Assembly: GCF_002428305.1 (NCBI RefSeq)
Contig: NZ_DIVJ01000039.1
Span: 1 to 29,596 of the forward strand
Reading direction: 5' to 3'
Source: Flavobacterium sp. UBA6135
GTDB lineage: Bacteria; Bacteroidota; Bacteroidia; Flavobacteriales; Flavobacteriaceae
DNA length: 29,596 bases
The notes beneath the pieces are model-generated. The model was not told the origin of the DNA. It was given only the letters and a program-made list of their open reading frames with translations, and searched no databases. Made by a program: the position numbers and the translations under genes. The first letter of the stretch is position 1; each line of letters begins with the position of its first letter. Positions 22,822-29,596 of the stretch are shown here, piece by piece.

Positions 22822-23433
22822 ATGATATTTTTCGGAACAAAAGCCAGTACTATTAAAAATGGACAAATTGTAAACATTAATTGTCCACATTGTGAAACCA
22901 ATTCTTCAATGATTTATAGTGTTTTTGGAAAATACGCCCATATATATTGGGTTCCTTTTTTTCCTTACAAGAAAATAACATTTACCGAATGTACAAATTG
23001 TAAGAAAACATTTGAGTATAAAGAATTACCAGATTCTATTAAAAATAAGATTGATAGAGAAAAAGAAAGAAATCCTGTAAAAATTCCAATATGGATGTTT
23101 ACAGGAGTATTTATTCTTGTTGGAATTATTTCTTTTGGTTTTTATACCTCTTATCAAAACAAAATAAACGATGCAGAATATATAAAAAATCCAAAAGTTG
23201 GAGATGTTTATTATATTAAAGTGTCTGATAAAGAATTCACAACATCTAGAGTAGATAAAATTACACGGAATGAAATCTTTTTAACCAACAATGATTATGT
23301 AATTGATTTGGAATCTGAAATTGATGAAATTGATAAAAACGAAAACTATACAAAATATAAAGACACTATACCTTTTATTCAAATCCAAGAAGCCTTTCAA
23401 GACAATTTGATTATTTCAATAAAAAGAAACTAA
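22822..23433 (+). CDS. Zinc-ribbon single-pass membrane protein, unknown
   Basis: 203 residues, family not named. An N-terminal zinc ribbon, CPHC at about 21-24 and CTNC at about 56-59, is separated by an aromatic stretch (YWVPFFPYKKITF). One membrane helix follows at about 91-112, then an outer beta-rich domain of about 90 residues (KVGDVYYIKVSDKEF). It lies 41 bases after ddl, and its stop overlaps the coaD start as TAATG, so it is translated within the ddl-coaD unit. It is more AT-rich than either neighbour and may be a later insertion. Its role is unknown. Confidence 0.78.
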   Translation: MIFFGTKASTIKNGQIVNINCPHCETNSSMIYSVFGKYAHIYWVPFFPYKKITFTECTNCKKTFEYKELPDSIKNKIDREKERNPVKIPIWMFTGVFILVGIISFGFYTSYQNKINDAEYIKNPKVGDVYYIKVSDKEFTTSRVDKITRNEIFLTNNDYVIDLESEIDEIDKNENYTKYKDTIPFIQIQEAFQDNLIISIKRN

Positions 23434-23885
23434 TGAAAAAAGCAATATTCCCGGGTTCATTTGATCCTATTACTTTAGGGCATTATGATATTATCAAGCG
23501 AGGTGTTTCCCTTTTTGATGAAATTACTATTGCCATAGGTATCAACGCTGAAAAAAAATACATGTTTCCGTTGGAACAGCGAAAACGGTTTATTGAAGCC
23601 GCATTTGCTGATGAACCCAAAGTAAAAGTGATTACTTATGAAGGCTTAACTATTGACTTGTGCAAAAAAGAAAAAGCAGGGTTTATTTTGCGTGGCTTAC
23701 GCAATCCGGCGGATTTTGAATTTGAAAAGGCCATTGCACATACCAATCGAAAGTTATCAAAGATTGAAACCGTGTTTTTATTAACTGCTTCACAAACGTC
23801 TTATATCAGTTCGAGTATTGTTCGTGATGTCATTCGAAATGGTGGTGATTATAGTGTTTTGGTTCCGGAATCGGTAAAGTTATAG
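23433..23885 (+). CDS. coaD: Phosphopantetheine adenylyltransferase
   Basis: 150 residues, complete for this enzyme, which catalyses the penultimate step of coenzyme A synthesis (4'-phosphopantetheine plus ATP to dephospho-CoA). The nucleotidyltransferase motif TLGH is at 14-17 within GSFDPITLGHYDII, then LRGLRNPADFEFE, and the C-terminal ISSSIVRDV block. The ATG overlaps the stop of the zinc-ribbon gene, indicating coupled translation. A hairpin follows the stop codon. Confidence 0.95.
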   Translation: MKKAIFPGSFDPITLGHYDIIKRGVSLFDEITIAIGINAEKKYMFPLEQRKRFIEAAFADEPKVKVITYEGLTIDLCKKEKAGFILRGLRNPADFEFEKAIAHTNRKLSKIETVFLLTASQTSYISSSIVRDVIRNGGDYSVLVPESVKL

Positions 23886-23891
23886 TTGGCC

Positions 23892-23929
23892 GTCGCAGTT
23901 TTCAGTATATCCGAACTGACAACTGCGAC
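23892..23929. repeat. Inverted repeat between coaD and the helicase gene
   Basis: GTCGCAGTTTTCAGT (23892-23906) and ACTGACAACTGCGAC (23915-23929) pair at 14 of 15 positions around an eight-base loop. No T run follows on either side, so termination is uncertain. CAGT/ACTG words of this sort also occur at 25319-25345 and look like spreading intergenic repeat words. Confidence 0.65.
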
Positions 23930-23942
23930 TGCGACTGAAAAC

Positions 23943-25289
23943 CTACTCCTCCTCTTTCTTGATTACTTTTCGAGCTATTTCTATTTTAAACTTTTTACCT
24001 TTCATTTTTTCGTCGCGGATGTTGGCTAAAAATTCTTTAACTTTTTTAGATTTTACAGCGGCAAACGATATGAAATCTTTTACTTCAATCAACCCTAAAT
24101 CGCTTTTATCCAATTTTCCTTTTTGGGAAAAGAAACCTACGATATCAATTTTATTCAATTTATTTTTCTTTCCACCGCTGATGTAAATGGTTTGAAACTC
24201 GGGTGGTTTTGGCAACGTAGTGGCGTTTTCAACATTTAAAACCGGCATTCCATAATCTAAATAGTCCATTTTCTTTTCACTTTCGTGAGCTACCACATAA
24301 GCTGTTCCGGATGCTAACATTCTGGCCGTACGTCCGTTTCGATGTGTAAACTCTTCTTCTTTGGAAGGCAAATGATAATGAATCACGTGTTTCATTTCCG
24401 GGATATCCAAACCACGAGCGGCTAAATCGGTGGTGATTAAATAGGAGACACTTCCGTTTCTAAATTGGATCAACGCCCGTTCGCGTTCGTCTTGGTCCAT
24501 TCCGCCATGATAATAGGTGGCATAAATTCCTTTTTCGTTTAACGAATCACTAATTCGCTCAGCAGCATCGCGGTGGTTGCAAAATACAATAGCGGCTTGC
24601 GATTTCAACGAACAAATTAATTTAAAAAGCGTATTGATTTTATCTTTTTCCTTTGAGACCACCATTCGCAACGATAAGTTATTATTTTCTTCTTCTGTTG
24701 GAATAAAATCTAAAACCGTTGGATGCAAAACTCCGGTATATTTTGGAATTTCAATAGCAGCCGTTGCCGAAACCAAAATGCGTTTGTTCAATTTGGTTAA
24801 CCTTGAAATAATAAACGACATTTGTTCGTGAAAACCCAATTGCAACGATTTATCAAACTCATCTAGAACTAACGTTTGGATAGCATCCAGTTTGAAAGTT
24901 CCTCTATCGATATGATCGGCAATTCTTCCGGGAGTTCCAATTAAAACAGCGGGAGGATTGGATAAGTTTTTAATTTCCGTATCAATGGAATGACCACCAT
25001 AGCAAACATTTACTTTGTAATCGGTCCCCATTTTTTTCCAAACTCCTTCAATTTGCAAACCCAGTTCGCGAGACGGCACCAAGATTAAACATTGAACGCT
25101 AGTACTTTCAGATTCCAATAGCTGAAAAATCGGCAATAAAAAAGCGAGTGTTTTTCCGGAACCGGTAGGTGACAGCAGCAGAACATTGGCATCATTTAAA
25201 ATGGTTTCTTGTGCTGTTTCTTGCATCTCATTTAAGCTATCAATGCCTAAATTCAAAAGCAAATTGGTGGAATGTGGATTTGTGTACAT
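23943..25289 (-). CDS. DEAD-box family RNA helicase with a DbpA-like C-terminus
   Basis: 448 residues. Motifs in order: Q motif QETAQETIL near 23-31, Walker A PTGSGKT at 41-47, PSRELGLQI, TPGR, motif II DEFD at 143-146 in place of DEAD, SAT at 174-176, then ITTDLAARGLDIP and HRNGRTARM. A C-terminal domain of about 75 residues (NKIDIVGFFSQKGKLDKSDLGLIEVKDF) resembles the DbpA RNA-binding domain, which targets 23S rRNA during ribosome assembly. The DEFD variant keeps the D and E needed for catalysis. The gene stands alone, divergent from the M14 peptidase gene. Confidence 0.9.
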   Translation of the reverse strand: MYTNPHSTNLLLNLGIDSLNEMQETAQETILNDANVLLLSPTGSGKTLAFLLPIFQLLESESTSVQCLILVPSRELGLQIEGVWKKMGTDYKVNVCYGGHSIDTEIKNLSNPPAVLIGTPGRIADHIDRGTFKLDAIQTLVLDEFDKSLQLGFHEQMSFIISRLTKLNKRILVSATAAIEIPKYTGVLHPTVLDFIPTEEENNNLSLRMVVSKEKDKINTLFKLICSLKSQAAIVFCNHRDAAERISDSLNEKGIYATYYHGGMDQDERERALIQFRNGSVSYLITTDLAARGLDIPEMKHVIHYHLPSKEEEFTHRNGRTARMLASGTAYVVAHESEKKMDYLDYGMPVLNVENATTLPKPPEFQTIYISGGKKNKLNKIDIVGFFSQKGKLDKSDLGLIEVKDFISFAAVKSKKVKEFLANIRDEKMKGKKFKIEIARKVIKKEEE

Positions 25290-25293
25290 TTTG

Positions 25294-25301
25294 CAAAGAT
25301 A
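25294..25301 (-). promoter_or_regulatory. -7 box four bases before the helicase ATG
   Basis: TATCTTTG on the minus strand is followed by CAAA and then ATG (25289). Transcription would start at the start codon, giving a leaderless mRNA. No -33 TTG was seen. Confidence 0.5.
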
Positions 25302-25355
25302 GTTGAAATAGTTTAGTGGTCAGTGGTCAGTATTAAGTAGTCAGTTTTTGAGAAG

Positions 25356-25438
25356 GAACACAGATGATAAAAATTTAAGAAATATAAAAAATATAGGATG
25401 TATTTTTAAAATTTCTTAAATTTTATAAATCTGTGTTC
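25356..25438. repeat. Long imperfect inverted repeat
   Basis: Left arm 25356-25383 begins GAACACAGAT, and right arm 25411-25438 ends ATCTGTGTTC. The arms are complementary at 24 of 28 positions and separated by 27 A/T-rich bases. I recall ACACAGAT...ATCTGTGTT elements between genes in many Flavobacterium and relatives. It lies between divergent genes and so is not a terminator. The rest of 25302-25530 has CAGTGGTCAGT words and the M14 promoter. Confidence 0.7.
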
Positions 25439-25480
25439 AAAAATTAATGGTTAATGAATTTAGAAGTTAATAAATTGGGA

Positions 25481-25512
25481 TTTGGAATTACATGTAAGAG
25501 TCAATACATTTG
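25481..25512 (+). promoter_or_regulatory. Promoter of the M14 peptidase gene
   Basis: TTTG (25481-25484), 20 bases, TACATTTG (25505-25512): a close match to the Bacteroidetes promoter. The ATG at 25531 is 18 bases past the box. Confidence 0.7.
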
Positions 25513-25530
25513 GGAACATAAAACTATGCT

Positions 25531-27255
25531 ATGCGGATATTATACTCACTTTTATTTTTAAGTTATTTCACTTCTTACAGTCAAAATTCCTCACAATTTC
25601 AAACCCCTTATGAAAAAGGAAATGGCAATCAAACGGCTACTTATGAAGAATTGATTGCTTTTTACCAACTTTTGGACAAGCAATTTGAAACCGTTAAAAT
25701 GATTGAAATGGGTTTAACTGATTCCGGAGAACCGCTTCATTTGGTGCTTTTTGATGTGGATAAAAGATTTGAATTAGACACCACTCCAAAAAGCAAAGTT
25801 TTAATCAACAATTCTATACATCCCGGCGAACCTGATGGTAATGATGCCTCGTTACTCTATTTGAGAGATTTAGCAGTTGGAAAAGTCAAAGCTCCTAAGA
25901 ATACGATTGTTGCTTTTATTCCTGCTTATAATATTGGTGGCACGTTGAATCGAAACTCATTTTCCAGAGCCAATCAAAACGGGCCGGAAGCGTATGGTTT
26001 TCGTGGCAACGCTAGAAACTATGACTTAAACCGTGATTTTGTGAAAAGTGATACCAAAAATGCACGAAGTTTTGCGGAAATTTTTCATAAAGTGAATCCT
26101 GAAGTTTTTATTGATAACCATGTGAGCAATGGTGCTGATTACCAATATGTTTTCACTTACATTCAAACCCAACATCAAAAACTAGGAACCAAAATCGGTG
26201 CCTTTTTACAAGATGAAATGACGCCTGCTTTGATGGCAGCTCTAAAAAAGAAGAAAATTGAAAGTGTACCCTATGTAACCGTTTATGGAGCAACACCCGA
26301 AAAAGGATTTAGTCAGATGATGGATTTACCAAGATATTCCACAGGCTATACGTCACTTTTTGGTACGATTGGCTACATGCCGGAAACTCATATGTTGAAA
26401 AAATATTCGGATCGCGTAAAAGTAACTTATGAATTTATGTTGGAAACCGTTGCTTTTGTTGACGCAAACAATTCCAAAATAAAAAAGCTTAAAAGTGACA
26501 ATTGGAAGCAATTCACCACCAATTCCACCTACCCGATTCAATGGAAATTGGACAGTAGTATTGTAAAAAAAATTCCATTTTTAGGTTATGCATCCGGTTA
26601 TAAAAAAAGTGATGTTACCGGTCAAGACCGTTTGTTTTATGATTCTAAAAAGCCGTTTGAAAAACAAATAGCTTATTATACGCATTATTTACCTTCAAAA
26701 GAAGTTGTGATTCCGAAAGCCTATGTCATTCCTAGATCGTGGTGGCCTGTTATTGATTTATTAAAAACCAACCAAATTGAAATGAAGCCATTACAACAAG
26801 ATAGTTTGGTTAAGGTTGACTATTACCGCATTGTTGACTTTAAAACCAGTACAACTGCTTATGAAGGGCATTACAATCATTCTGCTACAAAAGTTTCGAT
26901 ACATCAAGACAAAATGCTTTTGAAAAAAGGAGATTATATTATTCCAACCCAACAACCCGGCATAAAATATTTAATGGAAACCTTAGAACCGGAAGCACCG
27001 GATTCCTTTTTCAATTGGAATTTCTTTGATGCCATTTTACAGCAAAAGGAAGGTTATTCTGCTTATGTTTTTGAAGATTTGGCCGCTGAATTATTAAAAA
27101 AAGATTTAAAATTAAAAAGTGATTTTGAAGCCAAAAAAAATGCAGAACCGGACTTTGCTTCTAATGGAAGAGCCCAATTGGATTGGATTTATAAAAATTC
27201 TGCGTATTATGAAAAAACGCATAATTTGTATCCTGTATATCGATTGTTAGAGTAG
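25531..27255 (+). CDS. M14 family zinc carboxypeptidase, exported
   Basis: 574 residues with a signal peptide (1-18, ending SYSQ), so periplasmic or secreted. The M14 zinc site is visible: H97 and E100 in SIHPGEPDG, and H197 in DNHVSNGADY as third ligand. The Arg/Asn substrate site appears as NYDLNRDF near 163-170, and E285 in GYMPETHML is the likely catalytic Glu. The C-terminal half (about 310-574) is an extra domain not needed for the fold. It could trim peptides or peptidoglycan stems; specificity is unknown. The gene appears monocistronic. Confidence 0.9.
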   Translation: MRILYSLLFLSYFTSYSQNSSQFQTPYEKGNGNQTATYEELIAFYQLLDKQFETVKMIEMGLTDSGEPLHLVLFDVDKRFELDTTPKSKVLINNSIHPGEPDGNDASLLYLRDLAVGKVKAPKNTIVAFIPAYNIGGTLNRNSFSRANQNGPEAYGFRGNARNYDLNRDFVKSDTKNARSFAEIFHKVNPEVFIDNHVSNGADYQYVFTYIQTQHQKLGTKIGAFLQDEMTPALMAALKKKKIESVPYVTVYGATPEKGFSQMMDLPRYSTGYTSLFGTIGYMPETHMLKKYSDRVKVTYEFMLETVAFVDANNSKIKKLKSDNWKQFTTNSTYPIQWKLDSSIVKKIPFLGYASGYKKSDVTGQDRLFYDSKKPFEKQIAYYTHYLPSKEVVIPKAYVIPRSWWPVIDLLKTNQIEMKPLQQDSLVKVDYYRIVDFKTSTTAYEGHYNHSATKVSIHQDKMLLKKGDYIIPTQQPGIKYLMETLEPEAPDSFFNWNFFDAILQQKEGYSAYVFEDLAAELLKKDLKLKSDFEAKKNAEPDFASNGRAQLDWIYKNSAYYEKTHNLYPVYRLLE

Positions 27256-27364
27256 TTATACAAATTAAATGTAGTACTATTTAAGCACTTTTTTGTACAA
27301 AAAGTAATGAATTTATTGTACTTAGGCTTTAAATTTATTTTATTCCGTTTTCCTGAATTCCATT

Positions 27365-27820
27365 TTACGTTTCTTTAATGTCTTTCTTTAATAATAAAAA
27401 AGGTAAAATAATCCCTAAAGCAATTATAAATAATGAGTATTCTTTAAATGGTTCAACACGCAAATATTCTGGTATTAGTGGATTTTCTAGACTTCCAATT
27501 TTCGTAATTAACATAAGTAATCCTATTATAAAAGTAATGAAACAACTTAATAATATGATCAAATTATATTTTAGGATTTCTTCTAAACTATTTCTTTTTC
27601 TTTTAGAATTTAAAAATAATCCAAAAATTGGAATTAATGCTAATAAAAAATAATCGAGAGTATTTGTGTCAACACCGAAAAAGTAACCCGTTTTGTTATG
27701 AATAAATTCTGTAAGTCCAAAAACAGAAGTTGGGCCAAGTATAAAATTCAAAAAAATGAATATAACACATGATATTGCAAACGATAAGTAAAGATGCTTT
27801 TTATTAAACCTATTCAACAT
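27365..27820 (-). CDS. Hypothetical four-helix membrane protein
   Basis: 151 residues, family not recognised. Four hydrophobic segments at about 10-30, 55-70, 84-106 and 128-145 predict an integral inner-membrane protein. A charged KSKRKRNSLEE-like loop joins helices 2 and 3, and the C-terminus KKDIKET is cytosolic. The gene is AT-rich. No partner is suggested by context: it converges on the M14 gene, and the nudix gene upstream on the same strand ends 68 bases away. Confidence 0.7.
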   Translation of the reverse strand: MLNRFNKKHLYLSFAISCVIFIFLNFILGPTSVFGLTEFIHNKTGYFFGVDTNTLDYFLLALIPIFGLFLNSKRKRNSLEEILKYNLIILLSCFITFIIGLLMLITKIGSLENPLIPEYLRVEPFKEYSLFIIALGIILPFLLLKKDIKET

Positions 27821-27888
27821 TTTTTATTTAAAATTCTCTAATTTATATACAATTCTAATTCAGCTAAACTATCGCACAAACAACATAT

Positions 27889-28473
27889 TTATTCAAACAA
27901 CAACTTAATATTCTCATACGAATTTTTTAAAGCCGTTTCTATTTCGGCTTGGTTTTTCCATTCTGCTTTTTCGATGCCTTCGTTGGCTTGTGGTATCATC
28001 ACACCTGTGTGCGATGATTTCATTTCAAACCAATGGGTAATTTTCAGTTTATAGCGTCCGTTTCGTTTGAAAATATGGTATGTCTTTGGTAATTTTTTAA
28101 TGATTTTTAATCCGGTGACTCCGGTTTCTTCTTCCACTTCACGAATGGCGGTATCTTCAATTTCTTCTCCTTTTTCAATTCCGCCTTTGGGTAAATCCCA
28201 TTTTTTATTTCTAAAAATAAATAAAACTTCGTTGTTTTGGTTATACACCAAACCGCCTCCGGCTTTTTCTACAGGGATTTTTGTCTTTAATTTTTTAAGA
28301 ATTTCTTTTTCATCGGGATGATATAAAAAAGCTTTATCCACTTTATTTTTAAAAATTTTGATGATAAGTTCTTTTATATCAATACTTTCTAACAAAAACA
28401 ATTGAAAATCCGTTTCCTTTTGAATTTCATTTGTCAAAAAAAGTGGTTTGTCGTTCACAAAAACTTTATACAT
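27889..28473 (-). CDS. Nudix hydrolase
   Basis: 194 residues from ATG 28473 (MYKVFVNDKP). The Nudix box is complete: G-x5-E-x7-REVEEETGV within GGIEKGEEIEDTAI and the following residues. An N-terminal region of about 65 residues, before VEKAGGGLVY, is a flavobacterial extension with no motif I know. Nudix enzymes hydrolyse nucleoside diphosphates linked to other groups; substrate is unknown. The longer frame reaching 28596 runs through pyrE and is rejected. The start is only seven bases from the pyrE start on the other strand. Confidence 0.88.
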   Translation of the reverse strand: MYKVFVNDKPLFLTNEIQKETDFQLFLLESIDIKELIIKIFKNKVDKAFLYHPDEKEILKKLKTKIPVEKAGGGLVYNQNNEVLFIFRNKKWDLPKGGIEKGEEIEDTAIREVEEETGVTGLKIIKKLPKTYHIFKRNGRYKLKITHWFEMKSSHTGVMIPQANEGIEKAEWKNQAEIETALKNSYENIKLLFE

Positions 28474-28476
28474 TTG
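28447..28476 (+). promoter_or_regulatory. pyrE promoter, inside the nudix coding start
   Basis: TTTG (28447-28450), 18 bases, TACATTTG (28469-28476), then four bases to the pyrE ATG at 28481. It is a near-ideal promoter placed so that the mRNA would be leaderless. It overlaps the first codons of the divergent nudix gene. Confidence 0.7.
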
Positions 28477-28480
28477 TGGT

Positions 28481-29122
28481 ATGATTTTTAATAAAGATAC
28501 AGCAAAAAAAACTGCCGAATTGCTTTTACAAATAAACGCAATTAAATTAAATCCCAAAAATCCTTTTACATGGGCATCGGGATGGAAGTCACCCATCTAT
28601 TGTGACAATAGGATTACACTCTCTTTTCCTCCAATCAGAAATTACATCAGAGAAGAATTTGCCAAAAACATTGAAAAGCACTATGGCAAACCTGATGTTA
28701 TTGCCGGAGTTGCCACCGGTGCTATCGGAATTGGTATGCTTGTTGCGGAATACATGGGATTGCCTTTTGTTTATGTTAGACCGGAACCAAAAAAACACGG
28801 ACGTCAGAATCAGATTGAAGGATTTCTTCAAAAAGGGCAAAGTGTTGTGGTGGTGGAAGATTTAATCAGCACGGGCGGCAGTAGTTTACTAGCCGTTGAA
28901 GCTTTAAAAGCCGAAGGTGCAGTTGTTAAAGGAATGGTTGCCATTTTTACGTATGGTTTTGATGTTTCGGTAACTAATTTTAAAAATGCCGGAGTGACTT
29001 TACATACTTTGAGTAATTATGACAATTTATTGGAGTTAGCCGTAGCCAAACAATACATTACGGAAGAAGAACAACATGCTTTGCAGGAATGGCGGGTGAG
29101 TCCCTCTACTTGGGGAGTTTAG
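28481..29122 (+). CDS. pyrE: Orotate phosphoribosyltransferase
   Basis: 213 residues from ATG 28481; the longer frame from 28448 overlaps the promoter and the nudix start. The enzyme joins orotate and PRPP to form orotidine 5'-phosphate in pyrimidine synthesis. Evidence: FTWASGWKSPIYCDNR near 29-44, GVATGAIGIG, VRPEPKKHGRQNQIEG, and the PRPP loop VVVEDLISTGGSS. Length is normal. It is divergent from the nudix gene and 50 bases upstream of the SRPBCC gene, with which it may be cotranscribed. Confidence 0.95.
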   Translation: MIFNKDTAKKTAELLLQINAIKLNPKNPFTWASGWKSPIYCDNRITLSFPPIRNYIREEFAKNIEKHYGKPDVIAGVATGAIGIGMLVAEYMGLPFVYVRPEPKKHGRQNQIEGFLQKGQSVVVVEDLISTGGSSLLAVEALKAEGAVVKGMVAIFTYGFDVSVTNFKNAGVTLHTLSNYDNLLELAVAKQYITEEEQHALQEWRVSPSTWGV

Positions 29123-29172
29123 TTTAAAAGTTGCGGGTTGCGGGTTGAAAATAATAATCTTAAAAATAAAAA

Positions 29173-29565
29173 ATGAATATAGAAAGTCCGAAGGTTGCTG
29201 TAGAAAAATCAACTCAATATCTGTTTGATTCGTTGAGTGATGTGAAAAATTTTGAAAAATTAATGCCGGAGAGCATTGCCAAATTTGAAGTAACCGGTGA
29301 AGATTCGTTTATTTTTGGATTAAAAGGCATGCCGGAAATTAAATTAAAAATGAAAGAAAAAGTACCTACAAGCAAAGTTGTTTTGGGTGCTGCTTCTGAC
29401 AAATTACCTTTTACTTTAACGGGTGCAATTATTCCGCTTTCTGAAACAAGTTCAGAAGTGCAGTTGACTTTTGATGGCGAATTTAACCCGATGATGGCGA
29501 TGATGATTAAAGGGCCTATTTCAAAGTTTATTGAGACTTTGGCTGAAAATATGCACAAATTATAG
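29173..29565 (+). CDS. SRPBCC family protein
   Basis: 130 residues, a single SRPBCC/START-like fold: VEKSTQYLFDSLSDVKNFEKLMPES at the start, FGLKGMPEIKLKM in the middle beta strands, and a C-terminal helix SKFIETLAENM. The fold has a hydrophobic ligand pocket, and no catalytic residue is assignable. It follows pyrE after 50 bases that include GCGGGTTGCGGGTTG repeat words. Such proteins occur beside pyrE in flavobacteria as I recall, with no known role. Confidence 0.8.
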   Translation: MNIESPKVAVEKSTQYLFDSLSDVKNFEKLMPESIAKFEVTGEDSFIFGLKGMPEIKLKMKEKVPTSKVVLGAASDKLPFTLTGAIIPLSETSSEVQLTFDGEFNPMMAMMIKGPISKFIETLAENMHKL

Positions 29566-29596
29566 TAAAATAACAGATAGTAAAACAAAAACCCTT

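Noticed and set aside
27287..27305. Terminator after the M14 peptidase gene
   Set aside because: The palindrome is A/T only in its arms apart from one C-G pair and has no T run after it; too weak to call.
1..29596. tRNA, rRNA, integrase or transposase genes
   Set aside because: None could be recognised by motif on either strand; no attachment-site duplications were seen.

Overview
The window reads as ordinary chromosome from a Flavobacterium-like member of the Bacteroidetes. The DNA is AT-rich, and Shine-Dalgarno sequences are weak or absent before most starts. Many genes are preceded by the Bacteroidetes -7 box TAnnTTTG, in several cases with TTTG or TTG 16-20 bases further up. The proteins are typical of flavobacteria: a LETM1-related protein, DUF4294 and DUF4920 proteins, an M42 peptidase, an MnmD-type methyltransferase and a membrane PASTA protein next to RluD. 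No rRNA, tRNA, CRISPR array, prophage or transposase was seen.

Layout. 1-323 is non-coding and holds decayed intergenic repeats plus a probable structured RNA. 324-3389: a DUF4294 gene divergent from an M42 peptidase/LETM1-like operon. 3390-4069 is a 680-base gene-free stretch with a degenerate 21-bp tandem array of about 18 units. 4070-5272: two accessory-looking genes, a membrane protein and a DUF6000-like protein. 5543-8708 (minus strand): beta-carbonic anhydrase with a SulP anion transporter, a small exported protein, and Dps. 8809-9756: OxyR, divergent from dps. 9786-12606 (minus strand): a small conserved protein, an AIM24 protein, MnmD, and a two-gene lipoprotein operon (CxxCH protein and DUF4920). 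12898-15750: branched-chain aminotransferase, a MazG-like pyrophosphatase, a small membrane protein and an SRPBCC/GyrI protein. 15820-17264: an ECF sigma factor with a putative anti-sigma factor and a Spy/CnrX-like sensor. 17261-19860: a BNR-repeat lipoprotein divergent from a secreted protein with Asn/Arg-rich repeats. 20060-21698 (minus): RluD and a PASTA protein, divergent from 21803-23885 (ddl, a zinc-ribbon membrane protein, coaD). 23943-25289: a DEAD-box-type helicase with the variant DEFD. 25531-29565: an M14 peptidase, a small membrane protein, a Nudix hydrolase divergent from pyrE, and an SRPBCC protein.

How the genes fit together. Carbonic anhydrase and SulP form a plausible bicarbonate uptake unit. 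OxyR and Dps form a divergent peroxide-defence pair. The sigma/anti-sigma/sensor trio is a self-contained envelope-signalling cassette. PASTA-RluD and Ddl-CoaD are housekeeping loci sharing one divergent promoter region.

No clearly new multi-gene system is visible. The signals most worth a second look are the 21-bp array at 3538-3915, the structured element at 164-308, a set of promoters placed so close to start codons that leaderless mRNAs are predicted (pyrE, the helicase, a small exported protein), and the CxxCH/DUF4920 lipoprotein pair.
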